A stretch of 64,000 bases of DNA from the NCBI GenBank assembly GCA_951813525.2, contig CATOTJ020000004.1:1-64000 (forward strand), written 5' to 3'. Each line of letters begins with the position of its first letter. Positions within the stretch are counted from its first letter, which is position 1. Below are positions 26,161 through 35,143 of this stretch, piece after piece. The translations under genes were made by a program, and so were the position numbers. Under the pieces are notes generated by a model. It had not been told where the DNA came from. It saw only the letters and a program-made list of their open reading frames with translations, and did no database searches. The DNA is from Thermohalobaculum sp951813525. Its GTDB lineage: Bacteria; Pseudomonadota; Alphaproteobacteria; Rhodobacterales; Rhodobacteraceae.

Positions 26161-27663
26161 TTACGCTGCTCTTGCAGCGTAACTCCAGGGCATCAACTCG
26201 TCCAGCCGAGTGATCTTGTGATCTGCGATGTGGCGAAGGACGTGCGTCAGCCAGGCTTGCGGGTCGATGCCATTCAGCTTCGCGGTCTCGATCAGGGTAT
26301 AGGCGATTGCAGCGGCGTTGCCGCCGCCCTTTGAGCCTACAAAGAGATAGTTCTTCCTTCCGAGGGCCACACAACGCATCGCCCGCTCAGCTGAATTGTT
26401 GTCGATCTCCAGGAAGCCGTGGTCGAGATATGGGCGCATTTTCTTCATGCGGGTCAGTGCGTAGCGGATCGCCTTGGCGAGTTCGGATTTGCCTGGAATC
26501 CTCGACAACTGGGCGTGCAACCACGCTTCCAAGCCATCGAAGACCGGTTTGGCCTTTTCTTGGCGGAGCCGCACCCGGTCGTCGGGGCATTTGCCACGGG
26601 CCTCTTTCTCGACGCGGTAGAGGGCGGCGATGCGCTTGATAGCTTCTTCGGCGACCTCCAGGCCGCTCGCCTTGAAGATGTCGACGAACTTGCGCCGAAC
26701 ATGGGCCATGCAGGCAACTTCGTGCACCTCGCCGGCGCGATACAGCTTGTTGAACCCGGAGTAGCCGTCGGCGTGCATCCAGCCCTTGAACTTGCTGAGA
26801 TGGTCGGCGGGATGCTTGCCTTCGCGGTCCGTGCTGAACTGGTACCAAGCTGCGGGCGGATCACCGCTTGCCCACGGGCGCTCGTCACGGACATAGGTCC
26901 AGATCCGTGCTGTCGCGCATTTGCCCTTCGCCTGCATCTTGATCGGGGTGTCGTCCGCAAAGATTGCGTGGCCGCTGCGAACATACCGCCCGATGGCGTC
27001 GGCCAGCGGTTCCAGCAGCTTTGCCGATTTGCCGACCCAATCGGCAAGGGTTGAGCGATCCAGGTCGATGCCCTCACGCCCAAAGATCTGGCTTTGGCGA
27101 TAGAGCGGGCAATGGTCGGCATATTTGTTCACGAGCACATGCGCTAGCAGGCCGGGGCCGGGCCGGCCGCGTTCAATCGGACGCGATGGCAGCACCGCTT
27201 GGCAGATCTTCTCGCAGCAGCTGCAGGCCATGCGCGGTCGGACGATGCGGTTCACCACGAACCTGCCGGGGATATATTCCAGCTCCTCGGTCACATCTTC
27301 GCTGATCGCCCGCAAATTGCCACCGCAGGCGCAGGTATCACCGGGTGACAGCACTTCCTCGTTGCGCGGCAGTTCCGGCGGCAGAGGCTTGCGCTTGGGC
27401 TTTTCCTGATTGTCGGTGTCGCCCTCTTCCTCCGACGGTGCGACCTGGGCCGCCGCTGTCTCTTCCTCTTCGAGACGCAGTTCGAGATTGAGCTGATCGG
27501 AGGTCTCGGACTTCGAGCCGAACCGGTGCTGTCGATGCCCCGCGAGCTGATGCTTCAGCCGGGCAATTTCCAACGCCTGGGACTTCACGGTGCTCGCAAG
27601 CTGGACGGCGACCGACTTCAGCTCCTTGGGGTCATCCGGCAGTTTGGAAGCGTCATCGAGCAT
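26161..27663 (-). CDS. tnpC: IS66 transposase TnpC
   Basis: A 500-residue DDE transposase: N-terminal coiled coil (LASTVKSQALEIARLKHQLAGH), a zinc-binding part (CACGGNL, CSCCEKI), then the catalytic domain with FADDTPIKM and HADGYSGFNKLY for the Asp residues, and DNNSAERAMRCVALGRKNYLFVGS with the Glu. Full length for the family. It acts with TnpA and TnpB. Confidence 0.94.
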   Translation of the reverse strand: MLDDASKLPDDPKELKSVAVQLASTVKSQALEIARLKHQLAGHRQHRFGSKSETSDQLNLELRLEEEETAAAQVAPSEEEGDTDNQEKPKRKPLPPELPRNEEVLSPGDTCACGGNLRAISEDVTEELEYIPGRFVVNRIVRPRMACSCCEKICQAVLPSRPIERGRPGPGLLAHVLVNKYADHCPLYRQSQIFGREGIDLDRSTLADWVGKSAKLLEPLADAIGRYVRSGHAIFADDTPIKMQAKGKCATARIWTYVRDERPWASGDPPAAWYQFSTDREGKHPADHLSKFKGWMHADGYSGFNKLYRAGEVHEVACMAHVRRKFVDIFKASGLEVAEEAIKRIAALYRVEKEARGKCPDDRVRLRQEKAKPVFDGLEAWLHAQLSRIPGKSELAKAIRYALTRMKKMRPYLDHGFLEIDNNSAERAMRCVALGRKNYLFVGSKGGGNAAAIAYTLIETAKLNGIDPQAWLTHVLRHIADHKITRLDELMPWSYAARAA

Positions 27664-27700
27664 GGCGGGCTTATACCGCGCCCGGATGCCAATGTGAATC

Positions 27701-28072
27701 CTATGGCGCTGGATTTGTTGATAAAATGCCTGTCGTCAACGGCCTCCAGGTTCGCTTGGGCATGCGCCAGTCGATGCCTTCCAGCAGCATCGCCAACTGT
27801 GCTGACGTGACCGATACCTTCCCATCTGCCGGTGAGGGCCACACGAAGCGGCCTTTTTCCAGGCGCTTGGAAAACAGGCATCCGCCCTGACCGTCCCACC
27901 AAATGACTTTAATCAGATCACCGCGCCTGCCCCGGAACACAAACAGATGCCCGGAGAACGGATCTTCCGCCAAAACATTCTCGGCCAGCGCCGACAGTCC
28001 GTTGAACCCTTTGCGCATGTCCGTGACACCGGCAGAGAGCCAGACCTTCGTTTGCGCCGGTACCGGGATCAC
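27701..28072 (-). CDS. tnpB: IS66 accessory protein TnpB
   Basis: A 123-residue protein with the IS66 Orf2 signature: VWLSAGVTDMRKGFNGLSAL, GHLFVFRGRRGDLIKVIWWDGQGGCLFSKRLEKGRFVWP. It starts 4 bp inside the end of tnpA (start codon overlapping), typical of translational coupling. Required for IS66 transposition; its biochemical role is not settled. Confidence 0.94.
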   Translation of the reverse strand: MIPVPAQTKVWLSAGVTDMRKGFNGLSALAENVLAEDPFSGHLFVFRGRRGDLIKVIWWDGQGGCLFSKRLEKGRFVWPSPADGKVSVTSAQLAMLLEGIDWRMPKRTWRPLTTGILSTNPAP

Positions 28073-28440
28073 GCGGACAGCTTCCGGATCAATGCAGCCA
28101 GAGCGGTGGGATCATAGGAGCCGCTGATCGTCAGCCGGTGGCCACTCACCAGTTCGATCAGCATCTCACGGCATGCGGCGCCGGACGACGGTGGCGGCTG
28201 AACAGGCTCGACAACCTCGACAGGCAAGAACCGGGCAACATCATCGACTTTCGGCGACGCTGCAAACTGGGGATCTTTCAGCCAGTTGAAAACCTGATTG
28301 GCATTCACATCGTAACGCCGAGCGACCTGACTGACCGAGACACCCGGAAACCGCGTTTGCGCGCAGATCATCCGCTTCTCATCGTCGCTCCAGTTCCTGC
28401 GCCGCCGTCGCTTCGCCATTCGAGACCCGCTAATGTCCAC
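28069..28440 (-). CDS. tnpA: IS66 accessory protein TnpA
   Basis: A 123-residue small basic protein with a helix-turn-helix of the IS3-OrfA/IS66-Orf1 kind: RRRRRNWSDDEKRMICAQ followed by SVSQVARRYDVNANQVFNWLKD. Start at 28440 or, equally possible, at the ATG at 28419 (MAKRRRRRN). First gene of the IS66 operon. Confidence 0.9.
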   Translation of the reverse strand: MDISGSRMAKRRRRRNWSDDEKRMICAQTRFPGVSVSQVARRYDVNANQVFNWLKDPQFAASPKVDDVARFLPVEVVEPVQPPPSSGAACREMLIELVSGHRLTISGSYDPTALAALIRKLSA

Positions 28441-28855
28441 TTGTTCCTAATGGACATTATCTCCCATTAGCGCGACGCGTCAGAGCGGGGACGCCGGACG
28501 GTTACGTGGCGACGATGTTGAAGAACATCTTTCCCATCGGATCACTGGGATCGTAGACCGCTGTCCCCAAGGCAAGCCTCACGCCTTTGGTTTCGAGTTG
28601 GTCGCTGATGACCCGAACGTCTGGAACCGATCGTGCAAGGCGATCAAGCTTCGTTACGACCAGGATGTCGCCTTTGCGCACGGCGGCCAGCGCCTGTTCA
28701 AGTCCGGGCCGCTCCCGGTTGGTGCCAGTCAATCCGTGATCCGTATAAATGCGGTCGTCCTGAACCCCGAGATCACTCAACGCTTGCCGCTGCGCAGTCA
28801 AGTCCTGACTGTAGGTTGAGCAGCGTGCATATCCGATCTTTTCCATTGGCTCATA

Positions 28856-30014
28856 CTAACGTGCATTGATCAGAACTCATGGGCCCATTTACGGCTACCG
28901 ATTGATGAGATGCGCCAGGGCTGTTCGATGAGCTTGTTCCAACTGTCACAGCAGTGCGCGACGATGTCGTCGTAGTTTTTGAAGACCCGGTTTGAGAGCC
29001 AGTTGTCGCGTATGAATTGCCAGATGTTTTCGACTGGATTCAGTTCTGGCGACCGGGCCGGGATTGGAACGAGTGTGATGTTTTCCGGCACATCGAGCTT
29101 CGGTGTCGTGTGCCATCCGGCCTGATCGAGCAGCAGGATGGCGTGTGCGCCTGGGGCGACTTCGGCGCTGATCAGCTTCAAGTGCTCCACCATGGCATAG
29201 GTGTCGCAGAACGGCATGACGAGGCCGGCACCCTTGCCTTCCGCCGGGCAGATTGCGCCGAAGATATACGCCCATTTCGTCCGCTGATCGTGTGGCGCAC
29301 GGGGACGCGTTCCTCGCCGCGCCCAACGTCGTGTGATCTTGTTCTTCTGGCCGACCCTGGCTTCATCTTGAAACCAGACCTCTACGGGCGGCCAGCCTCG
29401 CTTGATGCGGATGGCTGTGACGACGTCGCCGAAGTTTTTTTGAACATCTCGATCGCCTCCTCATCCTGCGCGTAGTGCTGCGGGCGCGCTGTGAGTTTGC
29501 GATATCCCAAGGCGTGCAACTCGCGGCCAACGGTATGACGGCTGACCGAAACGCCGAACTCTTCGTATAGCCAGAACGCAAGGTCGACGAGGCGCCAGCG
29601 CACAACCCCATCGAGATAGGGACGCGGGCCTGACTCGACCGCCGCCGCGAGCGCGGTGCGCTGCTTAGCCGTCAGGAGCGGTGCCTTGCCCGGTGCCTTC
29701 CGCGTCGTCAGCGCATCCGGGCCGCCGTCGTTGAACCGCAACACCCAATCCCGGATCACCTGAAGGCCAACCCCGCCCGTGCGCGCCGCATCGCTCCGCG
29801 AGCCTCCGTCAAGGACAACTGCCAGAGCGAGAAGCCGCCGCGTCTGATCCGCTTCATCGCTCTTCCGCGCCAGACGTCGAAGATCCGTTCCTGTATAATC
29901 CAATCTGATCTGAACAGCAGACCCCATGGCAAAAACTCCTCTGTTTTCCATGGTGAATCAGATCAAGATCGGGCCGGAAATCCCCTTCCGTGAGTCCGAG
30001 TCATTGCGCCGCAG
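28856..30014 (-). mobile_element. IS630-family element between tnpR and tnpA of the transposon
   Basis: I place the ends at 28856 and 30014 because both lie against TA dinucleotides (28854-28855, 30015-30016), the IS630 target, and because imperfect inverted repeats can be read (CTAACGTGCATTGATC on the left; CTGCGGCGCAATGACTC read leftward on the right). The left end recurs in fragments at 35022 and 50680 (CAAAGCGCATTGATCAG). The element sits where the Tn3 res site should be. Confidence 0.75.
28870..29927 (-). CDS. IS630-family transposase made by -1 frameshifting
   Basis: The first frame (start ATG at 29927, MGSAVQIRLDYTG) encodes the two helix-turn-helix domains and ends soon after IEMFKK. 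The DDE domain lies in the -1 frame: WPPVEVWFQDEARVGQK with the first Asp, AHAILLLDQAGWHTT with the second, and PELNPVENIWQFIRDNWLSNR with the Glu. Frames meet at A-AAA-AAC (near 29435-29442), a classical slippery heptamer; a -1 slip gives MFKKNFGDVVTAIRIKRGWPP. No other damage is seen. Confidence 0.85.
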
Positions 30015-30016
30015 TA

Positions 30017-30207
30017 TCACTGTACGTTTGACCCCCCTTCACTGCAACTTTTATCGGACCAGCTATTTGCGACGCTCTGAGGCCTTGGTTTTATGGGAGG
30101 GGAAACTGGGATCTGACCTGTGCGCTGAAGGTACGTCTATCGGACGGGCGAAAACATAAACGAAGGCCTCGGATCTGCCCCTCAACGCTTCTCTGAAAAG
30201 GTAACGT
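30017..30207. other. probable remainder of the Tn3 res/promoter region
   Basis: A 190-bp non-coding stretch between the IS630 end and tnpA. In Tn3-type transposons with divergent tnpR and tnpA this gap holds the res subsites and both promoters. I see AT-rich stretches such as TATCGGAC at two places (30053 and 30138) but cannot define subsites. Confidence 0.4.
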
Positions 30208-32361
30208 ATGGCCCACAGAACTGTTCTGACGAAACGTCAGCGTGATGCTCTCTTCACCCTGCCCACCGACAGGGCATCGCTGGAATACCACTACACGCTT
30301 GCGGATGATGACATCGCGTACATCAAAACGCGCAGGCGACCACAAAACCAGATCGGCTTTGCCCTTCAGCTTTGTGCCTTTCGCTATCCAGGACGGTTTC
30401 TGAAGTCAGGTGAGGTGATCCCGGAGGCCGTATCCGCTTACATTGCGGCCCAACTCGGGCTGAAGGCCAAGGATCTTTTGCCATACGCAAATCGCGCCAA
30501 CACCAGACATGAACACCTCGGCGCGTTGCGTAAGATCTATGGCTACAAGACCTTCACCGGCAAACGTGTGAAGCAAATGACGGCATGGTTAGACCAGCAA
30601 GCCGAGGCAGCCGGATCTGGTGAAGGGCTGGTGCGGGATTTTGTTGAAGAATGCCGGGCGCGGCAGATCATCCTGCCGGGTGTCACGATGATTGAGAGGC
30701 TCTGTGCCGATGCTCTTGTGGCAGCCGAGCGGCGGATCGAGAACCGGATTGCCGCGCGTCTGGAGAGCCGGATGCGCCGTCGCCTCGACGACCTGCTCGG
30801 CGCGGCTGCAAACGGTTGGCAGAGCGTGTTTTTGTGGCTGCGCGGTTTTGAGGCCGGCAAGAACACGGCCGATATAAACCGCCTGCTTGACCGGGTGGAA
30901 ACCCTCAAGGAAATTGAGCTGTCGCCAGACATACTCGATGACATCCCACCCCACCGGGTCAAGATGCTGCGCCGTCAGGGCGAGCGCTACTTCACGGGCG
31001 ATTTGCAGGACATCAGCAGTAATCGCCGCCTTGCCATTCTGGCCACCTGTGTCGTCGAATGGGCCGCGTCCATTGCCGATACCGTTGTCGAAACCCACGA
31101 TCGGATCGTGGGCAAGACCTGGCGGGAGGCGAAGAAAATCAGCGCGATGCACTTCGAACAGGCACAGGCTGATATTGCCAGCACACTGGTCGGGTTCCAA
31201 TCTCTGGGAACGACATTGTTGATGGCCCGGGGCGATGAGGCCGCCCTGGGCGGTGCCGTCGATGCATCCAGCGGGTGGGATGGTTTGGAAACTCTTGTGG
31301 CGATGGCGACCCAGTTGATCAAACCTGCCATGGCCGAGCCGATGGATCACATCGAGAAGGCGTTTCACAGCTTCAAGCTCTATGGCAAACGCATGTTAAG
31401 GGCTCTGGATATCCGAGGTGCCACCGTGGCCCAACCGCTGCTCGACGCCGCGGCGGTCATCCGGGAGGGCGCAGACATCACAACCAAATCGCGGGCCTTT
31501 CTGCCCGCCCGATCAAAGTGGGACAAGCAACTGCGCAAGCCCGACACCAATGAGGAGCGGCTTTGGATCGTGGCGGTGATGTTCCGCCTTCAGGAGGCCT
31601 TTCGGTCCAATGATATCTGGCTGGATCACGCCCGCCGATATGCCGATGACAGGAAACTTCTGGTGCCGCTGGAAGCCGCAAAGACGATGCCGGGGCTTGA
31701 TCTACCGCTGGATCCAGAGGTTTGGATTGAGGATCGAAAGCGCCGGTTGCAGGATGGCTTCGAGCGGCTTGCAGCAGCTGTCAGGACCGGCACTCTTCCC
31801 AATGGCATTATCGAAGACGGCCAGTTGCGTATCGAGCGTCTGAAAGCTGATGTCCCGGAGGAAGCGGGCCCACTGGTTCTCGATCTGTACCAGCGGATGC
31901 CACATGCGAAAGTCACTGAAATCCTGCAGGACGTGGCAGAAGCCACCGGCTTCACGGACGCGTTCATCCATTTACGCTCCGGCGCGCCTTGCAGGGATAT
32001 CATCGGGCTGCTGACCGTGCTTCTCGCGGAAGGGCTGAACGTGGGTTTGAGCAAGATGGCCGAAGCCACCACCGGCTATAAGTATTCCCAGTTGGCCCGC
32101 CTGTCGCGCTGGCATGTCGAAAGCGATGCGATCAACGAGGCGCTGGCGATCGTGTTGGACGCGCAGTCCAAACTTCCCATGGCGCAATACTGGGGGTCGG
32201 GTCAAACCTCCTCCAGCGACGGGCAGTTCTTCCCGACCACGCGCCAAGGGGAGGCCATGAACCTCATCAACGCCAAGTACAACAACCAGGTGCCGGGGCT
32301 GAAAGCCTACGTGCACGTTTCTGACCAATTTGGCCCGTACTGGGTCAATTCGATCCCCGCC
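30208..32361 (+). pseudogene. tnpA: Tn3-family transposase, cut by IS21 and missing its C-terminus
   Basis: The first 718 codons of a roughly 970-residue Tn3 TnpA remain, from MAHRTVLTKRQRDALF to VSDQFGPYWVNSIPA. The frame then enters IS21 sequence and stops at 32416. Comparison with the copy at 61206 shows that the IS21 insertion was accompanied by loss of 757 bp of target, covering the last ~250 codons (including EHILLIGQYIWRK) and 9 bp of the inverted repeat. The remaining part matches the other copy residue for residue wherever compared. Confidence 0.95.
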
Positions 32362-32475
32362 TGTGGATCGGCATGCAAGATTGACCCCCTTGTTGGGGTA
32401 ATCGGCGCCCAAAAGTGACCCCCCTGACAATTCGTACGAGAAGCTTCCTCAAAAGAGTGAGGGAGCGATCAGGGG

Positions 32476-34236
32476 ATGTTGGTTGTGGAAACGATCGCAA
32501 AGATCAGGCAGGCGCATTTTGTTCACGGCAAGTCGATCAAGCAGATCTGCAGAGAGCTTCGGGTTTCCAGGAATACGGTCCGCAAGGTCCTGCGTTCAGG
32601 CGCAACCGAATTCAGCTATGACCGCACGACACAGCCTCGCCCGAAGATTGATCCATGGCGATCAGAACTTGACGAGATGCTGGCCGCAAATGCCAAGCAG
32701 CCGAGGCGGGAACGCCTTACACTGATCCGGATCTACGAAGAGTTGCGCAACCATGGTTACGGCGGCGGCTATGATGCGGTTCGGCGATACGCATCCAACT
32801 GGTCAAAGAGAACGCAGGCAGCATCGGCGAGCGCGTTTGTTCCCTTGAGCTTTGATCCGGGCGAAGCTTACCAGTTCGACTGGAGCCATGAGGTCGTGAT
32901 TCTGGACGGTGTGACAGTGACTGTCAAAGTCGCTCATGTTCGCCTCAGCTTCAGCCGAATGCCGTATGTGCGCGCGTATCCCCGCGAGACCCAAGAGATG
33001 GTGTTCGATGCGCACGACAAGGCGTTTGCGTTCTTTGGCGGCGCTTGTGCGCGCGGGATCTACGACAATATGAAGACGGCGGTGGACGCGATCTTCGTCG
33101 GGAAGGGTCGGGCTTACAACCGCCGCTTTCAGCAGATGTGCGGTCATTATCTGGTTGACCCCGTTGCCTGTAGCCCGGCCTCGGGCTGGGAGAAGGGGCA
33201 AGTAGAGAACCAGGTTGGCGTGCTGCGCAGACGCTTCTTCGTGCCGCGCCCGAGGTTCAAATCCTTTGCAGAGCTGAATGCCTGGTTGGCAGATCGGTGC
33301 CTGGTGTATGCGAAGGCAAACAAACACCCCGACATTCCAGGCAAGACGGTCTGGGAGGTGTTCGAAGAAGAGCAGCCGAGTTTGATCCCATATGTCGGCT
33401 CCTTCGACGGCTTTCATGCAGTCCCTGCATCGGTTTCCAAAACCTGCCTCGTACGGTTCGACAAGAACAAGTACTCGGTAAATGCCCGGGCCGTTGGTCG
33501 ACCTGTCGAGATCCGCGCCTATGCCGATCGCCTGGAATGCTGGCAAGACGGGCAGATCGTCGGCAGCCATACCCGTGTTTTTGGGCGCGATAACGCGATC
33601 TATGACCCGCTACATTACATTCCGGTGCTGATGCGCAAACCTGGCGCCCTGCGCAACGGAGCGCCGTTCAAGGAGTGGGAGCTGCCGCCGTCGTTACGCC
33701 GTGTGCAGCGTAAACTGGAGCGTCAGCCCGGTGGTGATCGCCAGATGGTCGAGGTTCTAGGCGCGATCCTCTCCGATGGGCTGGAGGCGGTGGAAGCGGC
33801 CTGTGCAGAAGCCCTGTCACAGAATGTCCCTTCCGCAAGCGTGGTCCTGAACATTCTCGCCCGTCGCCGCGAACCGCCACCACCCCTGACAATCACAACA
33901 CCGGATGCATTGCGGCTGACCTGCGAGCCAGCCGCCAATTGTGACCGGTATGACAGCCTGAGGAGAACAACGAATGGAACGAACACAGGTGCTGGACGCC
34001 ATGGGCCAACTGAAGCTCTACGGCATGCGGACAGCTTACGACGAGATCATCACGGCTGCGATCAAGCGCCAGCACGAACCACAACAGATTATCGGCGATC
34101 TGCTGACAGCCGAGATCTCCGAGAAGCTGGCGCGCTCAATCAAATACCAGATGACCATCGCGAAACTGCCACTGGCCAAGGAGCTGGAGGAATTCGACTT
34201 CGAAGCGGCCGAGGTCAACGAAACCTTGATCCGTGA
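32476..34236 (+). CDS. istA: IS21 transposase IstA
   Basis: A DDE transposase: N-terminal helix-turn-helix (SIKQICRELRVSRNTVRKVLR near residues 20-40), catalytic Asp in YQFDWSHEVV, second Asp in GIYDNMKTAV, Glu in GQVENQVGVLRRRF. The open frame runs 586 codons and overlaps istB by 263 bp; the part beyond about residue 500 (NGTNTGAGRHG onward) is Arg/Asp-rich and is merely the istB region in another frame. The overlap is odd but the conserved core ends before it. Confidence 0.9.
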   Translation: MLVVETIAKIRQAHFVHGKSIKQICRELRVSRNTVRKVLRSGATEFSYDRTTQPRPKIDPWRSELDEMLAANAKQPRRERLTLIRIYEELRNHGYGGGYDAVRRYASNWSKRTQAASASAFVPLSFDPGEAYQFDWSHEVVILDGVTVTVKVAHVRLSFSRMPYVRAYPRETQEMVFDAHDKAFAFFGGACARGIYDNMKTAVDAIFVGKGRAYNRRFQQMCGHYLVDPVACSPASGWEKGQVENQVGVLRRRFFVPRPRFKSFAELNAWLADRCLVYAKANKHPDIPGKTVWEVFEEEQPSLIPYVGSFDGFHAVPASVSKTCLVRFDKNKYSVNARAVGRPVEIRAYADRLECWQDGQIVGSHTRVFGRDNAIYDPLHYIPVLMRKPGALRNGAPFKEWELPPSLRRVQRKLERQPGGDRQMVEVLGAILSDGLEAVEAACAEALSQNVPSASVVLNILARRREPPPPLTITTPDALRLTCEPAANCDRYDSLRRTTNGTNTGAGRHGPTEALRHADSLRRDHHGCDQAPARTTTDYRRSADSRDLREAGALNQIPDDHRETATGQGAGGIRLRSGRGQRNLDP

Positions 34237-34702
34237 CCTCGCCACCGGCGACTTCCTCGACCATCAGCGCAATCTCGTGCTCATCGGCGGAACCGGCACA
34301 GGCAAAACCCATCTCTCCGTCAGTATCGCTCGAGCCTGCATCCGCCAGGGCCGCCGCGGGCGCTTCTTCAATGTCGTCGATCTGGTGAACAAACTCGATG
34401 CCGAAGCGCGGGCCGAGCGCCAGGGACGGACAGCTGAGTTGATATCACGCCTCGACTTCCTAATTCTGGACGAGCTTGGCTATCTGCCATTCGCTCAGAC
34501 CGGTGGTCAGCTGCTGTTCCACCTGATCAGCAAACTCTATGAGTGCACATCAGTCATTGTCACAACGAACCTGGCATTCGGAGAATGGCCAACCGTCTTC
34601 GGCGACGCGAAGATGACCACCGCACTCCTCGATCGCCTCACACATCATTGCGAGATCGTTGAGACCGGTAACGAAAGCTGGCGCTTCAAGAACCGCGCCT
34701 AA
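33974..34702 (+). CDS. istB: IS21 helper ATPase IstB
   Basis: A 242-residue AAA+ protein related to DnaC: Walker A IGGTGTGKTHLS near residues 104-115, Walker B DFLILDELGYLPF, sensor region SVIVTTNLAFGEWPTVFGD. It selects targets and activates IstA. Its start lies within the istA frame. Confidence 0.94.
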   Translation: MERTQVLDAMGQLKLYGMRTAYDEIITAAIKRQHEPQQIIGDLLTAEISEKLARSIKYQMTIAKLPLAKELEEFDFEAAEVNETLIRDLATGDFLDHQRNLVLIGGTGTGKTHLSVSIARACIRQGRRGRFFNVVDLVNKLDAEARAERQGRTAELISRLDFLILDELGYLPFAQTGGQLLFHLISKLYECTSVIVTTNLAFGEWPTVFGDAKMTTALLDRLTHHCEIVETGNESWRFKNRA

Positions 34703-34824
34703 TTCAACCGCGCAGGCCGGGCCGCGCTCTGATAAATGAGGTCTCCACGCGACCCGGCCTGCTCAGCACCAGGGGGGTCACTTTTGAACGCCGATCTGGG
34801 GTCACGTTTGGATGCCGATTGACA

Positions 34825-34853
34825 GTATTTTGCACTGAGCCCTAATGGACCCC
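34825..34853 (-). repeat. truncated right inverted repeat of the Tn3 transposon
   Basis: 29 bp of the 38-bp repeat remain, ending in CCCC at 34850-34853 and followed by the target duplication GTGGT. The inner 9 bp are lost together with the tnpA end. IS21 ends directly at 34824. Confidence 0.93.
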
Positions 34854-34906
34854 GTGGTCGCGGTTTCCGTACAGCTTAGAGTTCGTTTGGAAACTCGCTC
34901 AATGGC

Positions 34907-35021
34907 TGATCCAGCGCCGAGATGCTGGGGGTCGGCGGCGATTGTCTTCAGCGTCTCGGCCGCGGCCTCGAACAGGATGGCGTAGACGGCAGACTTGTTC
35001 TGGAAGGCGATGTCGGCGCAA
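34907..35021 (-). pseudogene. IS91-family transposase fragment
   Basis: About 38 residues (ADIAFQNKSAVYAILFEAAAETLKTIAADPQHLGAG) match the central part of IS91-family transposases in style (YDLLFxAxAETLxTIAADPKHLGA). Both ends are missing; the left side fades into unrelated sequence and the right side meets an IS630 end. Confidence 0.55.
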
Positions 35022-35073
35022 CGCGAATGGGCCAATGGGTTCTGATCAATGCGCTTTGGTATCAGACCGAAAA
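35022..35073. mobile_element. terminal fragment of an IS630-family element
   Basis: About 50 bp read, on the minus strand, ATACCAAAGCGCATTGATCA and then GAACCCATTGGCCCA, the same end as at 50675-50710 and related to the complete element at 28856. Nothing else of the element is left here. About 70 bp without a gene follow before hisF. Confidence 0.65.
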
Positions 35074-35143
35074 TTGCCGCTTAACGGGGAATTTGGAACT
35101 CACCGACCAAGTCAACCTATTAGAAGGAATTTCTTGCCGTCAA

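Larger units (their letters stand above)
26115..28505 (-). mobile_element. complete IS66-family element inside tnpR
   Basis: A 2391-bp element with imperfect inverted repeats (GTGCCCGTCCGGTGAAGG at 26115; GTAACCGTCCGGCG read leftward from 28505) and an 8-bp target duplication GTGGCGAC at 26107-26114 and 28506-28513. It carries tnpA, tnpB and tnpC in order on the minus strand, all intact. A fragment of a second copy lies at 4078. Confidence 0.96.
25875..28846 (-). pseudogene. tnpR: serine resolvase of the Tn3 transposon, interrupted by IS66
   Basis: The N-terminal part (28506-28846) has the catalytic domain: GYARCSTYSQDLTAQRQAL with the nucleophilic Ser, VTKLDRLARSVPD, and LGTAVYDPSDPMGKMFFNIVAT. 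The C-terminal part (25875-26114) continues FAEFEADLLKMRTREG and the helix-turn-helix SISDLAEIFSVSRATVYRTL. Excising bases 26115-28505 plus one copy of the duplicated GTGGCGAC joins MFFNIVAT to FAEFEADL without a mismatch, giving a normal resolvase of about 190 residues. Cointegrate resolution by this copy is lost. Confidence 0.95.
32362..34824 (+). mobile_element. IS21-family element inside the Tn3 transposase
   Basis: A 2463-bp element. The ends are TGTGGATCGGCATGCAAG at 32362 and TGTCAATCGGCATCCAAA read leftward from 34824, both followed inward by GACCCC. It holds istA and istB. There is no target duplication, because bases on the right side were deleted. Confidence 0.93.
25842..34853 (+). 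mobile_element. Tn3-family transposon carrying three nested insertion sequences
   Basis: Outer inverted repeats starting GGGGTCCATTAGGGCTCAG lie at 25842-25879 and, reading inward, 34853-34825 (the second one trimmed to 29 bp). Both are flanked by the 5-bp direct repeat GTGGT (25837-25841 and 34854-34858), proving transposition as one unit. Resolvase (minus) and transposase (plus) genes diverge. Each part holds an IS: IS66 in tnpR, IS630 between the genes, IS21 in tnpA. Without them and with the deleted end restored the element would be about 3.75 kb with no cargo genes. Confidence 0.95.
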
